A DNA stretch of 64,000 nt from Streptomyces lydicus (GTDB taxonomy: Bacteria; Actinomycetota; Actinomycetes; Streptomycetales; Streptomycetaceae). Below, piece after piece: positions 1 to 8,204 of this stretch (positions are counted from its first letter, which is position 1; each line of letters opens with the position of its first letter). The notes beneath the pieces are model-generated. The model was not told where the DNA came from and did no database searches. It was given only the letters and a program-made list of their open reading frames with translations. Both the position numbers and the translations under genes were made by a program. Where the stretch lies: assembly GCF_000717345.1 (NCBI RefSeq), contig NZ_JNZA01000020.1:97834-161833 (forward strand), given 5' to 3'.

Positions 1-606
1 ATTGCCCAGCACCAGGTTGTCGAAGACGTCCATCCGCGAGCGCACGTCGGCGACGGCCTGCCGGGCCCGGCCGAGCCACCCCGCCGGCAGGTCCTCCTTG
101 AGGCCGCCGACGCGGTTGAACATGTAGTGCATCCGGCCGCCGGACAGCTCCTCCATGACCGCCTGCAGCTCCTCGCGCTCCCGGAACGCGTGGAACACCG
201 GGGTGATGCCGCCCAGCTCCAGCGGGTACGAGCCGAGGAACATCAGATGGTTCAGCACCCGGTTCAGCTCGGCCAGCAGCGTACGCATCCACACCGCGCG
301 CTCGGGCACCTCCATGCCCAGCATCCGCTCGACGGCCATCACCACGCCCAGCTCGTTGGAGAACGCCGACAGCCAGTCGTGCCGGTTGGCGAGCATGACG
401 ATCTGGCGGTAGTCGCGCGCCTCGAAGAGCTTCTCGGCACCCCGGTGCATGTACCCGATGACCGGCTCGGCGTGCTGGATGCGCTCCCCGTCCAGGACGA
501 GGCGCAACCGCAGCACACCGTGCGTGGAGGGATGCTGCGGCCCGATGTTCAGCACCATGTCGGTGCTCTCCGCCGCGCCGCCGATGCCGACCGTCGTCTC
601 CGTCAT
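1..606 (-). CDS. nuoD: NADH-quinone oxidoreductase subunit D, 5' part (gene runs off the window)
   Basis: This is the 49-kDa subunit of respiratory complex I, which helps form the quinone site next to cluster N2 on the cytoplasmic arm. Only the first 202 codons are present, because the frame is open at the left edge. The N-terminus shows the family block [14 protein letters not shown] (residues 21-34), then GYMHRGAEK (51-59), and later [13 protein letters not shown]. The start is ATG at 606. The gene lies 44 bases downstream of a MidA-type methyltransferase gene on the same strand and is probably co-transcribed with it. Arg55 matches the arginine of human NDUFS2 that is dimethylated by the MidA homologue NDUFAF7. 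It cannot be told from this fragment whether it belongs to the main nuo operon or to a second, partial one. Confidence 0.95.
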   Translation of the reverse strand, partial: MTETTVGIGGAAESTDMVLNIGPQHPSTHGVLRLRLVLDGERIQHAEPVIGYMHRGAEKLFEARDYRQIVMLANRHDWLSAFSNELGVVMAVERMLGMEVPERAVWMRTLLAELNRVLNHLMFLGSYPLELGGITPVFHAFREREELQAVMEELSGGRMHYMFNRVGGLKEDLPAGWLGRARQAVADVRSRMDVFDNLVLGN

Positions 607-650
607 GGGAACAGTCTCGCAGGACACCGCCCCGGCACCCCTGCGGGCCC

Positions 651-1751
651 TCAGCCGTCCCACTCCTCGAGCAGCGCCGCGCACCGCCCGCCCACCGGCT
701 CCAGCAGCCAGCCGAAGCCGCCCAGCCCCGCCGGGTCGATCAGCTCCGCCGCCGACCCCGCCGCGCCCAGCGCCCGCACATAGGCAGCCGGGTCGGCGGA
801 GGCCAGGGTGAGCGGCGGACGACGGCCGTCCACCCCGAGGGCGCGCAGCGCCGCCCGCTGCGTCGTCCGCCGGGCCGCCGGCCCCGCGCAGGCGTCCAGC
901 GCCACATGCGCGGTGATGTCACAGCTGCCGTCGGGCACCGGCCGCACCTCGCGGCCGTCACGGAAGCCGGTGAGCGTACCGAAGAGCGGCCGGTCCCCCC
1001 GCTCGTGCGCGTAGTCGGCGGCCACCGCGAGCCCGGCGCGCAGCGACCCGACGGCCCGCGCCCACGCCTCGTCCCGGGGACGGCCGATCTCGGCGCGCAG
1101 CCCAGGGTCACCCACCGGCCACGGGGCGTCCCCGGCGGCCTCCAGGGGCGGCGCCCACCAACGGCGCAGCCACTCCGCGTCCGCCCCGCCCACCGGATCA
1201 CCCAGCCGCTCGGCGCCGTCGGCCCGCACCAGGACCCGGCGCGCCACCCCGTCCGCACCGGTCTCCACGACGTCCACCGGGACGTTGTCCAGCCACTCGT
1301 TGGCGAACAGCAGCCCGGTGACCGAGCCCGCCGCCGGCAGCTCACCGAGCCAGCCGATCCGCGGATCGAGCCCCTCCGGACGCGTGGCCCGCTCGACGGC
1401 GAACGGACGCACCCGCGCCGCCACCGAGGCGGGCAGCGCGGCCAGCACACCCGTCAACAGCTCACCCCGCCCCGCCCCCACATCGACCAGCGCCAGCTCC
1501 TCCGGATGGCCCAGCGCGGCGTCGACGCGCAGCAGGAGCGCCGCGACGGCACCGGCATAGAGAGACGAGGCGTGCACGGACGTCCGGAAGTGACCGGCCG
1601 GGCCCGGACCGCCGGGCCGGGTGTAGAAGCCGTCCTCGGCCCCGTACAAGGCCCGTTCCGTCGCATCCCGCCACCCGCACCACTCGCTCGTCACCCGCCA
1701 CACGGTACGGGGGAGCGCCCGGCGGACCCACGGGCGTGCCACGCCGGGCAT
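651..1751 (-). CDS. SAM-dependent methyltransferase, MidA/NDUFAF7 family
   Basis: A 366-residue Rossmann methyltransferase. Motif I reads VDVGAGRGE (about residues 89-97), preceded by the [10 protein letters not shown] block and followed by [15 protein letters not shown], which is the SAM_MT/MidA signature (NEWLDN). Members of this family act as complex I assembly factors; NDUFAF7 methylates an arginine of the NuoD-equivalent subunit. The gene sits immediately upstream of nuoD on the same strand, which supports that role here by inference. The ATG at 1751 was chosen. A GTG at 1811 would add 20 residues and crowd the divergent kinase promoter, and a GTG at 1694 just before the conserved region is also possible. 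The start is therefore uncertain. Confidence 0.82.
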   Translation of the reverse strand: MPGVARPWVRRALPRTVWRVTSEWCGWRDATERALYGAEDGFYTRPGGPGPAGHFRTSVHASSLYAGAVAALLLRVDAALGHPEELALVDVGAGRGELLTGVLAALPASVAARVRPFAVERATRPEGLDPRIGWLGELPAAGSVTGLLFANEWLDNVPVDVVETGADGVARRVLVRADGAERLGDPVGGADAEWLRRWWAPPLEAAGDAPWPVGDPGLRAEIGRPRDEAWARAVGSLRAGLAVAADYAHERGDRPLFGTLTGFRDGREVRPVPDGSCDITAHVALDACAGPAARRTTQRAALRALGVDGRRPPLTLASADPAAYVRALGAAGSAAELIDPAGLGGFGWLLEPVGGRCAALLEEWDG

Positions 1752-1867
1752 CCCCAGGACCGACACATTTGGCGCAGAGAGTCTCCACCTTGGGGAGTAC
1801 GCCCGGCGCACAGGATCGCTCCTCCGGTTGACCCGTACACCTATCAGCGCTGCCTACGCTGGGTTAC

Positions 1868-3073
1868 GTGCAGCGCCTCTACGACTTCTTCCGCAGGCAC
1901 CCGACGGGGGTGGACACCTTCTGGGCGGTCCTCCTCCTCGGGTTCACCGGCCTGTGGATCGTGTCCGACGTCCACGGCGCCCGGCAGCTCCCCGCCGTCC
2001 TCTTCACCCTCGGCCTCTGCCTGGTCATCGCGCTGCGCCGCAAGGCCCCGGTCAAGATGCTCCTGCTGACGGCCGCCATCGGCGTCGGCCAACTGGTCTT
2101 CTACGTCCCGTCCAACCCGGGCGACTTCGCGATGTTCGTGATCACGTACACCGTCGCGTCCGGCCCCGCCATCCCCCGCTGGGCGTCCCGCTGCGCCCTC
2201 CTCGGCGCCCTCATCGGCCCCGCCCTGTCGGTGTGGCGCTTCTCGGAGGCACCCACCAGCCGGCCCGCGTGGGAATCGGCGTTCTTCACCGGGCTGCTCA
2301 CCGTGCCCTTCGTACTGGCCTGGGTGCTCGGCGACTCCATGCGCACCCGCCGCGCCTACTGGGCGCAGCTGGAGGAGAAGGCCGCCCGGCTGGAGAAGGA
2401 GCGCGAGGCGCAGTCCCGGATCGCGGTCGCCGCCGAGCGCGCCCGCATCGCCCGCGAACTGCACGACGTCGTCGCGCACAACGTCTCCGTGATGGTCGTC
2501 CAGGCCGACGGCGCCGCCTACGTCCTCGACGCCGCCCCCGAGCAGACCCGGCAGGCACTGGAGACGATCTCCGGCACCGGCCGCCAGGCACTGGCCGAAA
2601 TGCGCCGCCTGCTGGGCGTCCTGCGCACCGGCGAACAGCCGGAGGGCGGCGAGTACGTGCCCCAGCCGGGCGTCGAGCAGCTCACCGACCTCATGGACCA
2701 GGTACGCGGCGCGGGCCTGCCGGTCGACTTCCGGGTGGAGGGCGAACCGCGCCCACTCCCCAGCAGCATCGAGCTGACCGCGTACCGCATCGTCCAGGAA
2801 GCGCTCACCAACACCCGCAAGCACGGCGGCCCCGACGTCGGGGCGACCGTCCGCCTCTTCTACAAGGACAACGACCTCGATCTGCTCGTCGAGGACGACG
2901 GCCGCGGCGCCCAGCACGAGCTCTACGAAGAGGGCGGCGCGGACGGCCTCGGCCACGGCCTGATCGGCATGCGTGAACGGGTCGGCATGGTCGGCGGCAG
3001 CCTGACCGCGGGCCCGCGACCGGGCGGCGGCTTCCGCGTCAGCGCCGTCCTGCCCCTCAAACCCGCGCAGTGA
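1868..3073 (+). CDS. Sensor histidine kinase, NarL/DesK type (HisKA_3)
   Basis: A 401-residue membrane kinase. The first 155 residues hold several hydrophobic segments (about 19-33, 42-56, 63-80, 89-100, 107-122, 138-155). A coiled stretch follows (LEEKAARLEKEREAQ), then the HisKA_3 phosphoacceptor ERARIARELHDVVAHNV with His199. A HATPase domain follows, with N-box IVQEALTNTRKHGG and G-boxes VEDDGRGA and GLIGMRERV. The start is GTG at 1868. A LuxR-type response regulator lies 262 bases downstream, so the two form a two-component system. The signal is unknown, and the sensor is embedded in the membrane with no large external domain. The repeat-rich gap before the regulator is unusual for such a pair. 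Confidence 0.93.
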   Translation: MQRLYDFFRRHPTGVDTFWAVLLLGFTGLWIVSDVHGARQLPAVLFTLGLCLVIALRRKAPVKMLLLTAAIGVGQLVFYVPSNPGDFAMFVITYTVASGPAIPRWASRCALLGALIGPALSVWRFSEAPTSRPAWESAFFTGLLTVPFVLAWVLGDSMRTRRAYWAQLEEKAARLEKEREAQSRIAVAAERARIARELHDVVAHNVSVMVVQADGAAYVLDAAPEQTRQALETISGTGRQALAEMRRLLGVLRTGEQPEGGEYVPQPGVEQLTDLMDQVRGAGLPVDFRVEGEPRPLPSSIELTAYRIVQEALTNTRKHGGPDVGATVRLFYKDNDLDLLVEDDGRGAQHELYEEGGADGLGHGLIGMRERVGMVGGSLTAGPRPGGGFRVSAVLPLKPAQ

Positions 3074-3118
3074 GCCACCGCCGCGAGACCACCCCGCTCC
3101 CCACCTCGCACGCCACCT

Positions 3119-3293
3119 GTGTTCCTGTGGTCCGTGTTCCTGTGGTGTTGCCGACCCGGGTACGCGCCCTGTGTTCCTGTGGTTCGTGTTCCTGCGGTCC
3201 GTGTTCCTGTGGTGTTGCCGAACCCGGTCCCGGTCCCGGTTCCGACCCCTGCTCCACCCCCTGCTCCGCCCCCTGCTCCGCCCCTTGCTCCGC
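3119..3293. repeat. Short tandem repeat cluster between kinase and regulator genes
   Basis: Five copies of GTGTTCCTGTGGTYC begin at 3119, 3134, 3171, 3186 and 3201. The copies at 3134 and 3201 both continue into GTTGCCGAMCC, so a larger unit of about 67 bases is duplicated. A second array follows, with a 12-base unit CCCCTGCTCCRC repeated four times (3246-3293). All of this lies between the kinase stop and the regulator start. The regulator frame stays open through it back to about 3171, but no coding role is assigned. It looks like a minisatellite that may vary in copy number. Confidence 0.85.
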
Positions 3294-3335
3294 CCTCTGA
3301 TTGCCGTGCCCCGTGTTCGAAGGGATCCTCCTGCC

Positions 3336-4019
3336 ATGACCATCCGCGTGATGCTCGTCGACGACCAGGCGCTGCTGCGCACCGGCTTCCGGATGGTGCT
3401 CGCCGCACAGCCCGACATGGAGGTCGTCGCGGAGGCGGGGGACGGCGTGCAGGCGCTGGAGGTGCTGCGTTCCACCAAGGTCGACGTGATCCTCATGGAC
3501 GTCCGCATGCCGCACCTGGACGGTGTGGAGGCCACCCGCCGGATCTGCGAGGGCGGGCAGAAGGAGGACGCCCCCAAGGTCCTCATCCTGACCACCTTCG
3601 ACCTGGACGAGTACGCCTTCTCCGCCTTGAAGGCCGGGGCCAGCGGCTTCATGCTCAAGGACGTGCCGCCCGGCGAACTGCTCGCCGCGATCCGCGCGGT
3701 GCAGAGCGGCGACGCGGTCGTCGCCCCGTCCACCACCCGCCGGCTCCTGGATCGCTTCACACCGATGCTGCCCGCCACCTCCGCCGCACCGGACCGCCCC
3801 GAGCTGGGGCGGCTGACGGAGCGCGAGCGGGAGGTGCTGCTGCTGGTCGCCCAGGGGCTGTCGAACGGTGAGATCGCTGCGCGACTGGTGCTGTCCGAGG
3901 CGACCGTCAAGACCCATGTCGGCCGCATCCTCACGAAGCTGAGCCTGCGGGACCGCGTCCAGGCAGTGGTGCTGGCGTACGAAACGGGGCTCGTCCGGGC
4001 CGGGGGCGCGGGGGCGTAG
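3336..4019 (+). CDS. Response regulator, NarL/FixJ family
   Basis: A 227-residue regulator. The receiver domain begins MTIRVMLVDDQALLRTGF, with acidic residues D9 and D10, phosphoacceptor D55 in VILMDVRMPHLDG, and the conserved lysine in SGFMLKDV. The LuxR-type helix-turn-helix is C-terminal: LTEREREVLLLVAQGLSN, then EATVKTHVGRIL. The ATG at 3336 has AGGGA ten bases upstream and starts exactly at the receiver fold. An upstream in-frame extension through the repeat array is therefore rejected. The partner is the preceding histidine kinase. Targets are unknown, and the nuoD operon is divergent from the kinase. Confidence 0.95.
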   Translation: MTIRVMLVDDQALLRTGFRMVLAAQPDMEVVAEAGDGVQALEVLRSTKVDVILMDVRMPHLDGVEATRRICEGGQKEDAPKVLILTTFDLDEYAFSALKAGASGFMLKDVPPGELLAAIRAVQSGDAVVAPSTTRRLLDRFTPMLPATSAAPDRPELGRLTEREREVLLLVAQGLSNGEIAARLVLSEATVKTHVGRILTKLSLRDRVQAVVLAYETGLVRAGGAGA

Positions 4020-4108
4020 GCGCTGCGGCGGCCGGAGCGCTGCGGCGCACGGGCGTGCACTGCGGGCGGGCGTGCACGGCGGGCGGGCGCGGGTGACCAT
4101 TGGGCTTA

Positions 4109-4147
4109 CAGGACCGGGGCGCAGGACCGGGGCGCAGGACCGGGGCG
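4109..4147. repeat. Three perfect 13-base tandem repeats
   Basis: CAGGACCGGGGCG occurs three times without interruption or mismatch, in the gap between the response regulator and the chitosanase gene. No gene overlaps it. Confidence 0.85.
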
Positions 4148-4214
4148 TACGGCGAAGGCGGGCGCGGGTGCGCGCGGCCGGCGCGACGGTGCGCGGAAGT
4201 GGCCGGCAAGAGGG

Positions 4215-4243
4215 TTGACGCGTCCGTGGGGGAGGAGCAGTTT
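4215..4243 (+). promoter_or_regulatory. Putative SigA-type promoter of the chitosanase gene
   Basis: TTGACG at 4215-4220 is followed after 17 bases by CAGTTT at 4238-4243. The -35 box is close to consensus and the -10 is weak. It lies about 40 bases upstream of the GTG start, with a palindromic operator directly downstream, as expected for a repressor-blocked promoter. Confidence 0.5.
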
Positions 4244-4253
4244 TGCAGCGGTA

Positions 4254-4266
4254 AGGAAACTTTCCT
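4254..4266. promoter_or_regulatory. Palindromic operator of the chitosanase gene (CsnR-box-like)
   Basis: AGGAAACTTTCCT is a perfect 6+6 inverted repeat around a central C, between the promoter and the ribosome binding site. From memory, actinobacterial chitosanase genes carry a conserved palindrome of this GGAAA/TTTCC type that binds the ROK-family repressor CsnR. The assignment rests on that similarity and on position; no csnR gene is in this window. Confidence 0.65.
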
Positions 4267-4283
4267 AACAGAAGGGGTCCCTC

Positions 4284-5000
4284 GTGCGCAGAAGAACTCT
4301 CGCCCTCGCCACCGCCTCCGGCGCCGCTCTGCTCGCCGCGGCCGCCCTCCCCGCCACCGCCCAGCCCGGCGCCCCTCGCGCCCTCCCCGCCGCCCCGGGC
4401 GCCGGCCTCCAGGAAGGCTCGGTCAGCGCGGCCGACTTACTGGCAAAGCTCAAGGGCTGTTCGCAGCTCTCCAACGGCAAGTACCGCACGGACGAGGAGA
4501 CTTCGGCCACCGTGCCGGTCTGCGGCAAGAACGGCGCGGTCTTCTGGAAGGCCGACATGGACGTCGACTGCGACGGCCAGACCACCTCGAAGTGCAACGC
4601 CGACACCGACCCCTGGTACCAGGACGACACCGCCTTCCGCCAGTCCAACGGCAAACCGCTGAACGCCGAGAAGCTGCCGTACGTCGTCGTGCCCAGCTCC
4701 AGCGGCATCTGGAACTACGCGTCCGCCGGCATCAAGGGCGGGGGCGTGGTCGCCGTCATCTACAACAACCAGGTCGAGTACGCCGTCGTCGGCGACACCG
4801 GCCCCGACAAGATAATCGGCGAGGCGTCCTACGCGGCCGCCAAGGGCCTGGGCATCAACCCCGACCCGGAGAACGGCGGTGCCGATTCGGGCGTCACCTA
4901 CGTCCTCTTCAAGAACTCCAAGGCTTCACCGATCGAGAGCCACGCCGACGCGGTCAGCCGCGGCGACGCCCTGGCGAAGAAGTTCCTCCAGGACAACTGA
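4284..5000 (+). CDS. csn: Secreted chitosanase, glycoside hydrolase family 75
   Basis: A 238-residue secreted enzyme predicted to hydrolyse chitosan outside the cell. It starts with RRR and a hydrophobic core ending ALPATA, so cleavage is likely after residue 26. The mature part carries the GH75 fungal-type chitosanase features: Cys residues at GCSQL, VCGKNG, DCDG and KCNAD, the DPWYQDDT block, and the C-terminal VYNNQ/VGDTGPDKIIGEAS region. The start is GTG at 4284 with AGAAGGGG about seven bases upstream. Codon 52 is TTA (4437-4439), so translation should depend on the bldA tRNA. The upstream palindrome suggests induction by chitosan oligomers. It is a stand-alone gene; the downstream neighbour converges on it. 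Confidence 0.9.
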   Translation: MRRRTLALATASGAALLAAAALPATAQPGAPRALPAAPGAGLQEGSVSAADLLAKLKGCSQLSNGKYRTDEETSATVPVCGKNGAVFWKADMDVDCDGQTTSKCNADTDPWYQDDTAFRQSNGKPLNAEKLPYVVVPSSSGIWNYASAGIKGGGVVAVIYNNQVEYAVVGDTGPDKIIGEASYAAAKGLGINPDPENGGADSGVTYVLFKNSKASPIESHADAVSRGDALAKKFLQDN

Positions 5001-5085
5001 CGGGCGGCCGCAGAACCCGCCGGCCCAACCCCGCTGCCCTCTCCCGGGGGGACCCCCCACCCCCCGCCCCACCCCTCCCCGTCCC

Positions 5086-6195
5086 TCAGCGCAGCACGCC
5101 CTCAAGGAAGTCGCTGCCCAGCCGGGCCACCACCTGGAGGTCCAGCTGGTGCAGCACATAGCGCCCCCGGCGCCGCGTCAGCACCAAGCCGGCCTTCTTC
5201 AGCGTCGTGACGTGCCGCGACACCTCCGGCGGGGTGATGCCGTACGCGTGCGCCAGCTCCCCCGTCGTGTGGGGCCCGCGCGCCAGCGTGCGGCACAGCT
5301 GCATCCGCATCGGGTGCCCCAGGGCCTCCAGCCGCTGCTGCACGAGCTCCAGCGTGGCCGGCGGCGGCAACTCCGGGCTCGCCACCGGGTACTGGATCAC
5401 CGGACGCCACCCCGGGGCGTGGCTCACCAGCAGATGCGGCCAGCCGAACGACGTCGGCAGGAACGTGACCCCGGGGTCGTCGGCGTTCGCAAACGCCGTC
5501 GTACGGCCCCCGGCCAGCTTGTCCACCACGATCCGCGCACCACCGCTGCCGTCCTGCGCCCCCTCCAGCGAGAGCGCAGCCGACGTGGCGGGCAGCGTCT
5601 CGGCCAGGCCCTTGCGGCGCAGCAGTTCCGTCTTGTGCCGGGCGTCGGCGGCCAACTGGATGCCCACCCGCCGCCAGATGTCCCCGAAGAACGCCTCCTC
5701 ACAGTCCTCGAACAGCCGGCGCAGCCACACCCGCAGCCCGTCGGGGTCGGTCAGCATCCGGTCGGTGAACGCCGCCTGCCGTGGGCCGCGCGCGGCGGCC
5801 ATCTCCCGTACGCGGGCCCGCTCGTCCGCATCGACCAGCGGCGACGGCGTGGCCCGGGTGTACGCCGCCGAACAGGAGATCTCGAACGCCGAGGCCACGA
5901 ACCGCTCGTCGTCGATCCGGTCCAAGTCGTCCAGTTCGTCGGCAAGCGTCGCCCCCGGCCGGGCCGGCAGGAGGATGTCGGAACGCGACGACCGCCACAG
6001 GAAGTCCGCCTCGCACAACCGGTCGGCGAGGTCGGTCTTCAGCGCCGCGTTGGTGGCGGTGACCCAGCCGTGCAGCCCCGGGTGGTGCCCCGGCTCGGAC
6101 AACGCGTGCAGCGCCGCGCTCAGCTCCGCCAGCGGGGAAGGGCAGAAGATGACGCGCTCCGGCGGCAGCCCGGTGATGTCGATGACGTTGGCCAT
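5086..6195 (-). CDS. DUF5937/ArsR-type winged-helix transcriptional regulator
   Basis: A 369-residue regulator. The N-terminal two thirds (beginning VIDITGLPPERVIFCPSPLAE) is the DUF5937 domain, of unknown role. The C-terminal part (about 285-345) is an ArsR-like winged helix: LEALGHPMRMQLCRTLARG, GELAHAYGITPPEVSRHVTTL, then the wing LVLTRRRGRYVLH. No metal-binding CxC motif is visible in the recognition helix, so metal sensing is not supported. The start is ATG at 6195. It is transcribed away from a small gene, with a perfect 13-base inverted repeat between them that is probably its own operator. The ligand is unknown. Confidence 0.85.
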   Translation of the reverse strand: MANVIDITGLPPERVIFCPSPLAELSAALHALSEPGHHPGLHGWVTATNAALKTDLADRLCEADFLWRSSRSDILLPARPGATLADELDDLDRIDDERFVASAFEISCSAAYTRATPSPLVDADERARVREMAAARGPRQAAFTDRMLTDPDGLRVWLRRLFEDCEEAFFGDIWRRVGIQLAADARHKTELLRRKGLAETLPATSAALSLEGAQDGSGGARIVVDKLAGGRTTAFANADDPGVTFLPTSFGWPHLLVSHAPGWRPVIQYPVASPELPPPATLELVQQRLEALGHPMRMQLCRTLARGPHTTGELAHAYGITPPEVSRHVTTLKKAGLVLTRRRGRYVLHQLDLQVVARLGSDFLEGVLR

Positions 6196-6230
6196 GCGCC
6201 CATCATGCGCGACCGTGTGACCTGCACGGT

Positions 6231-6259
6231 CGTCGATTGACGGCTCCCGTCAATCGACG
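6231..6259. promoter_or_regulatory. Perfect 13+13 inverted repeat between divergent genes (operator)
   Basis: CGTCGATTGACGG (6231-6243) and its exact complement CCGTCAATCGACG (6247-6259) flank a CTC centre. It lies 36 bases upstream of the regulator start and 37 upstream of the small divergent gene. Each arm contains TTGACG reading outward, so it may overlap both -35 boxes. It is very likely the binding site of the DUF5937 regulator. Confidence 0.75.
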
Positions 6260-6295
6260 CGCCCCAGGCCGCCGAACCGCCGCACAGTGGCACCC

Positions 6296-6511
6296 ATGAA
6301 CGCCACCCAGCAGCACCTCCTCGACACCTACCGCGCCGCCCGACGGGCCGAATCCGCTCCGCCCGCCCCCGGCGCCCACACCGTCCGCACGCTCCGCGAC
6401 ATCCTCCGGTGGCGCCGCTCCCGCACCGCCGTCCCGGAGCAGGCACCGCGCACCGCCCCGGCCGCACGCACCGCCCCTCTGCACCACCACGCCGAGCCCA
6501 CCGAGTCCTGA
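6296..6511 (+). CDS. Small hypothetical protein divergent from the DUF5937 regulator
   Basis: A 71-residue protein with no recognised domain. It begins MNATQQHLLDTYRAARR, continues with a short basic region TLRDILRWRRSRT, and ends in a proline/histidine-rich tail (LHHHAEPTES). There is no signal peptide or membrane segment. The ATG at 6296 is used; a GTG at 6287 would add three residues. It is supported mainly by its placement across a shared operator from the regulator, which suggests it is the regulator's target. It could be part of the regulator's own ligand response, but nothing in the sequence fixes a function. Confidence 0.55.
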   Translation: MNATQQHLLDTYRAARRAESAPPAPGAHTVRTLRDILRWRRSRTAVPEQAPRTAPAARTAPLHHHAEPTES

Positions 6512-6637
6512 CCCCGGGCAAGCCTCCGCCCTCGCCGGCCGCACTCCCCCCTTCCTCTCGTTCCCGGCCCACCGCGCAGCCCCGACCACGTCGGTCACGG
6601 GTCACGTCCGCCCCGGCCACGCCGGCCGCGGCTCATG

Positions 6638-7957
6638 TCAGCCCCGCTTCACCCCCGCACGCACTCCTTCCACGTAGCCCAGGAACTCCGCGACTGCCGA
6701 GCGCACCTCCGCGGCGGTCCAGTTCATGGCGGAGGCGGCGACCGTCACCTCCGTCAGAGCCACCCCGGGCGGCCCGCCCAGGTCCGCCTCGAACCACTTG
6801 CGGAACAAGGTCGTTCCCGTCTCCTCCGCCTGCCGGACGACGGCCTCGTTCAGAACCTCGGGCGGATGGGGCAGCCACACCTGGAACTGGTGGGTGTGCG
6901 GGACCTCCGGATGCACCCTGAACCACGGCACGGCGGCGTCCGCCATCCCCTCGCCCAGCGCCCGGGCGACGACCTTCGCATGGGCGACGTACCCGGGCAG
7001 GCGCGGCAACTCACGGTCCAGGCCCGCCAGGGCGGCCAGCGCGGCCGGCCACTGCTGGAACAGCTGGCCGCCGTACCGGTGCCGCCAGGCCCGTGCCTCC
7101 GCCACGAAGTCCCCGGTGCCGGCGAGGGCGGCGCCCGATATGCCGTCCAGGGACTTGTAGTAGGACACGTACACGCTGTCCGCGAGGGCGGCGATCTCTG
7201 TCAGCGGGCGGCCGAAGTGCGGGCCGCACTCCCACAGGCGGGCGCCGTCGAAGTGCACCACCGCGTCCCGGTCCCGGGCCGCCGCCACCACCGCGGTCAG
7301 TTCGTCCCAGCCCGGCAGGACGAACCCGGCGTCCCGCAGCGGCAGTTCGAGCGCGAGGGTGCCGAACGGCTCCTGGAGGTCATGGATCTCGTCGGCGGTC
7401 GGCAGCCGCGGCGCCTGCGTCGGATGCACCATGCGCAGCCCGCTGACCACCGCACAGGCATCGCGCTCATGGACCTCCAGATGGGACAGCGGGTGGCCGG
7501 CCACCGCCGGGTTGCCCGTCCGCCCCGCCCAGCACCGCAGGGCCACCTGCTGGGCCATCGTGCCGGTCGGGAAGAACGCGGCGGCCTCGGTGCCCAGGGC
7601 TACCGCGGTCCGGCGCTCCAGCTCGCCGACTATGCCGTCGTCGTTGCCGTAGAGGTCCGTCCAGTCGTCCAGGTCGTACGCGCCGGGAGCGTCGGCCACC
7701 AGGCGGGCCATCCGCTCGCGGACCGTCTCGACGGGCACGCCGCCCGCCAGGACCCGCCGCGAGCCGCGGATCGCCGCGAGCATCCGGGACCGCCCGACCG
7801 GCGCGACACGGCCCGCGTCCCCCGCTTCCACTGCGTCCACTGCGTCCACTGCGCCCACCGCGTCCCCCGAGCCGTCCGCCCGCGTTGCCCCGCCCTTCGC
7901 TTGCTCCACTGCCGCCTCCGGCTTCTCGCCCGGCACGCCGCCCCCCGTGGTGTTCAT
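6638..7957 (-). CDS. Threonine aldolase-like beta-eliminating lyase (PLP enzyme)
   Basis: A 439-residue fold-type I PLP enzyme. The core begins near residue 65. It has the [15 protein letters not shown] substrate loop (102-116), [13 protein letters not shown] (129-140), the PLP-contacting HFDGARLWE (235-243) and the Schiff-base lysine K268 in [10 protein letters not shown]. The family cleaves L-threonine or related beta-hydroxy amino acids to glycine and an aldehyde, but the exact substrate is not clear. The first 55 residues are a low-complexity extension with [11 protein letters not shown], coded by 9-base tandem repeats around 7830-7860. The ATG at 7957 has GTGAGGACG upstream. It is divergent from the DUF2520-panC operon. 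Confidence 0.85.
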   Translation of the reverse strand: MNTTGGGVPGEKPEAAVEQAKGGATRADGSGDAVGAVDAVDAVEAGDAGRVAPVGRSRMLAAIRGSRRVLAGGVPVETVRERMARLVADAPGAYDLDDWTDLYGNDDGIVGELERRTAVALGTEAAAFFPTGTMAQQVALRCWAGRTGNPAVAGHPLSHLEVHERDACAVVSGLRMVHPTQAPRLPTADEIHDLQEPFGTLALELPLRDAGFVLPGWDELTAVVAAARDRDAVVHFDGARLWECGPHFGRPLTEIAALADSVYVSYYKSLDGISGAALAGTGDFVAEARAWRHRYGGQLFQQWPAALAALAGLDRELPRLPGYVAHAKVVARALGEGMADAAVPWFRVHPEVPHTHQFQVWLPHPPEVLNEAVVRQAEETGTTLFRKWFEADLGGPPGVALTEVTVAASAMNWTAAEVRSAVAEFLGYVEGVRAGVKRG

Positions 7958-8204
7958 CGTCCTCACAGCCCCCTGCCTGGTCTTTTCTCCGCGCTTCGCT
8001 CCGCGATCCCGTTCGCGTCCGCCCCGCGCCGTCGCACCGATCATCACTCGGTCCCGCGCCGCTCCGCGACCCCTGTGGATAACTCTCGTGAGAGACCCAC
8101 GTCTCACCGTCCGTACAGCTCTGAAGTCCGCCGGAAACACTCGCGTAGCATGGCGAGGAATCGTCCGGTACCCCCCGCGGACTGGAACGGAAGGCCATCG
8201 CCGC

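Noticed and set aside
3119..3293. CRISPR array
   Set aside because: Units of 12-15 bases are contiguous or irregularly spaced, with no unique spacers and no cas genes.
3171..3335. Longer response regulator starting within the repeats
   Set aside because: The added residues are repeat-coded (LLRPLLRPLL) and the receiver fold starts at the ATG at 3336 with its own ribosome binding site.
1844..4060. 738-codon minus-strand frame across the two-component genes
   Set aside because: It reads through the repeat array and opposite two clear genes; no domain is visible.
5041..5060. Terminator between csn and the DUF5937 gene
   Set aside because: Only a G6-A-C6 run is present; it cannot form a normal loop, so it was not listed as a feature.
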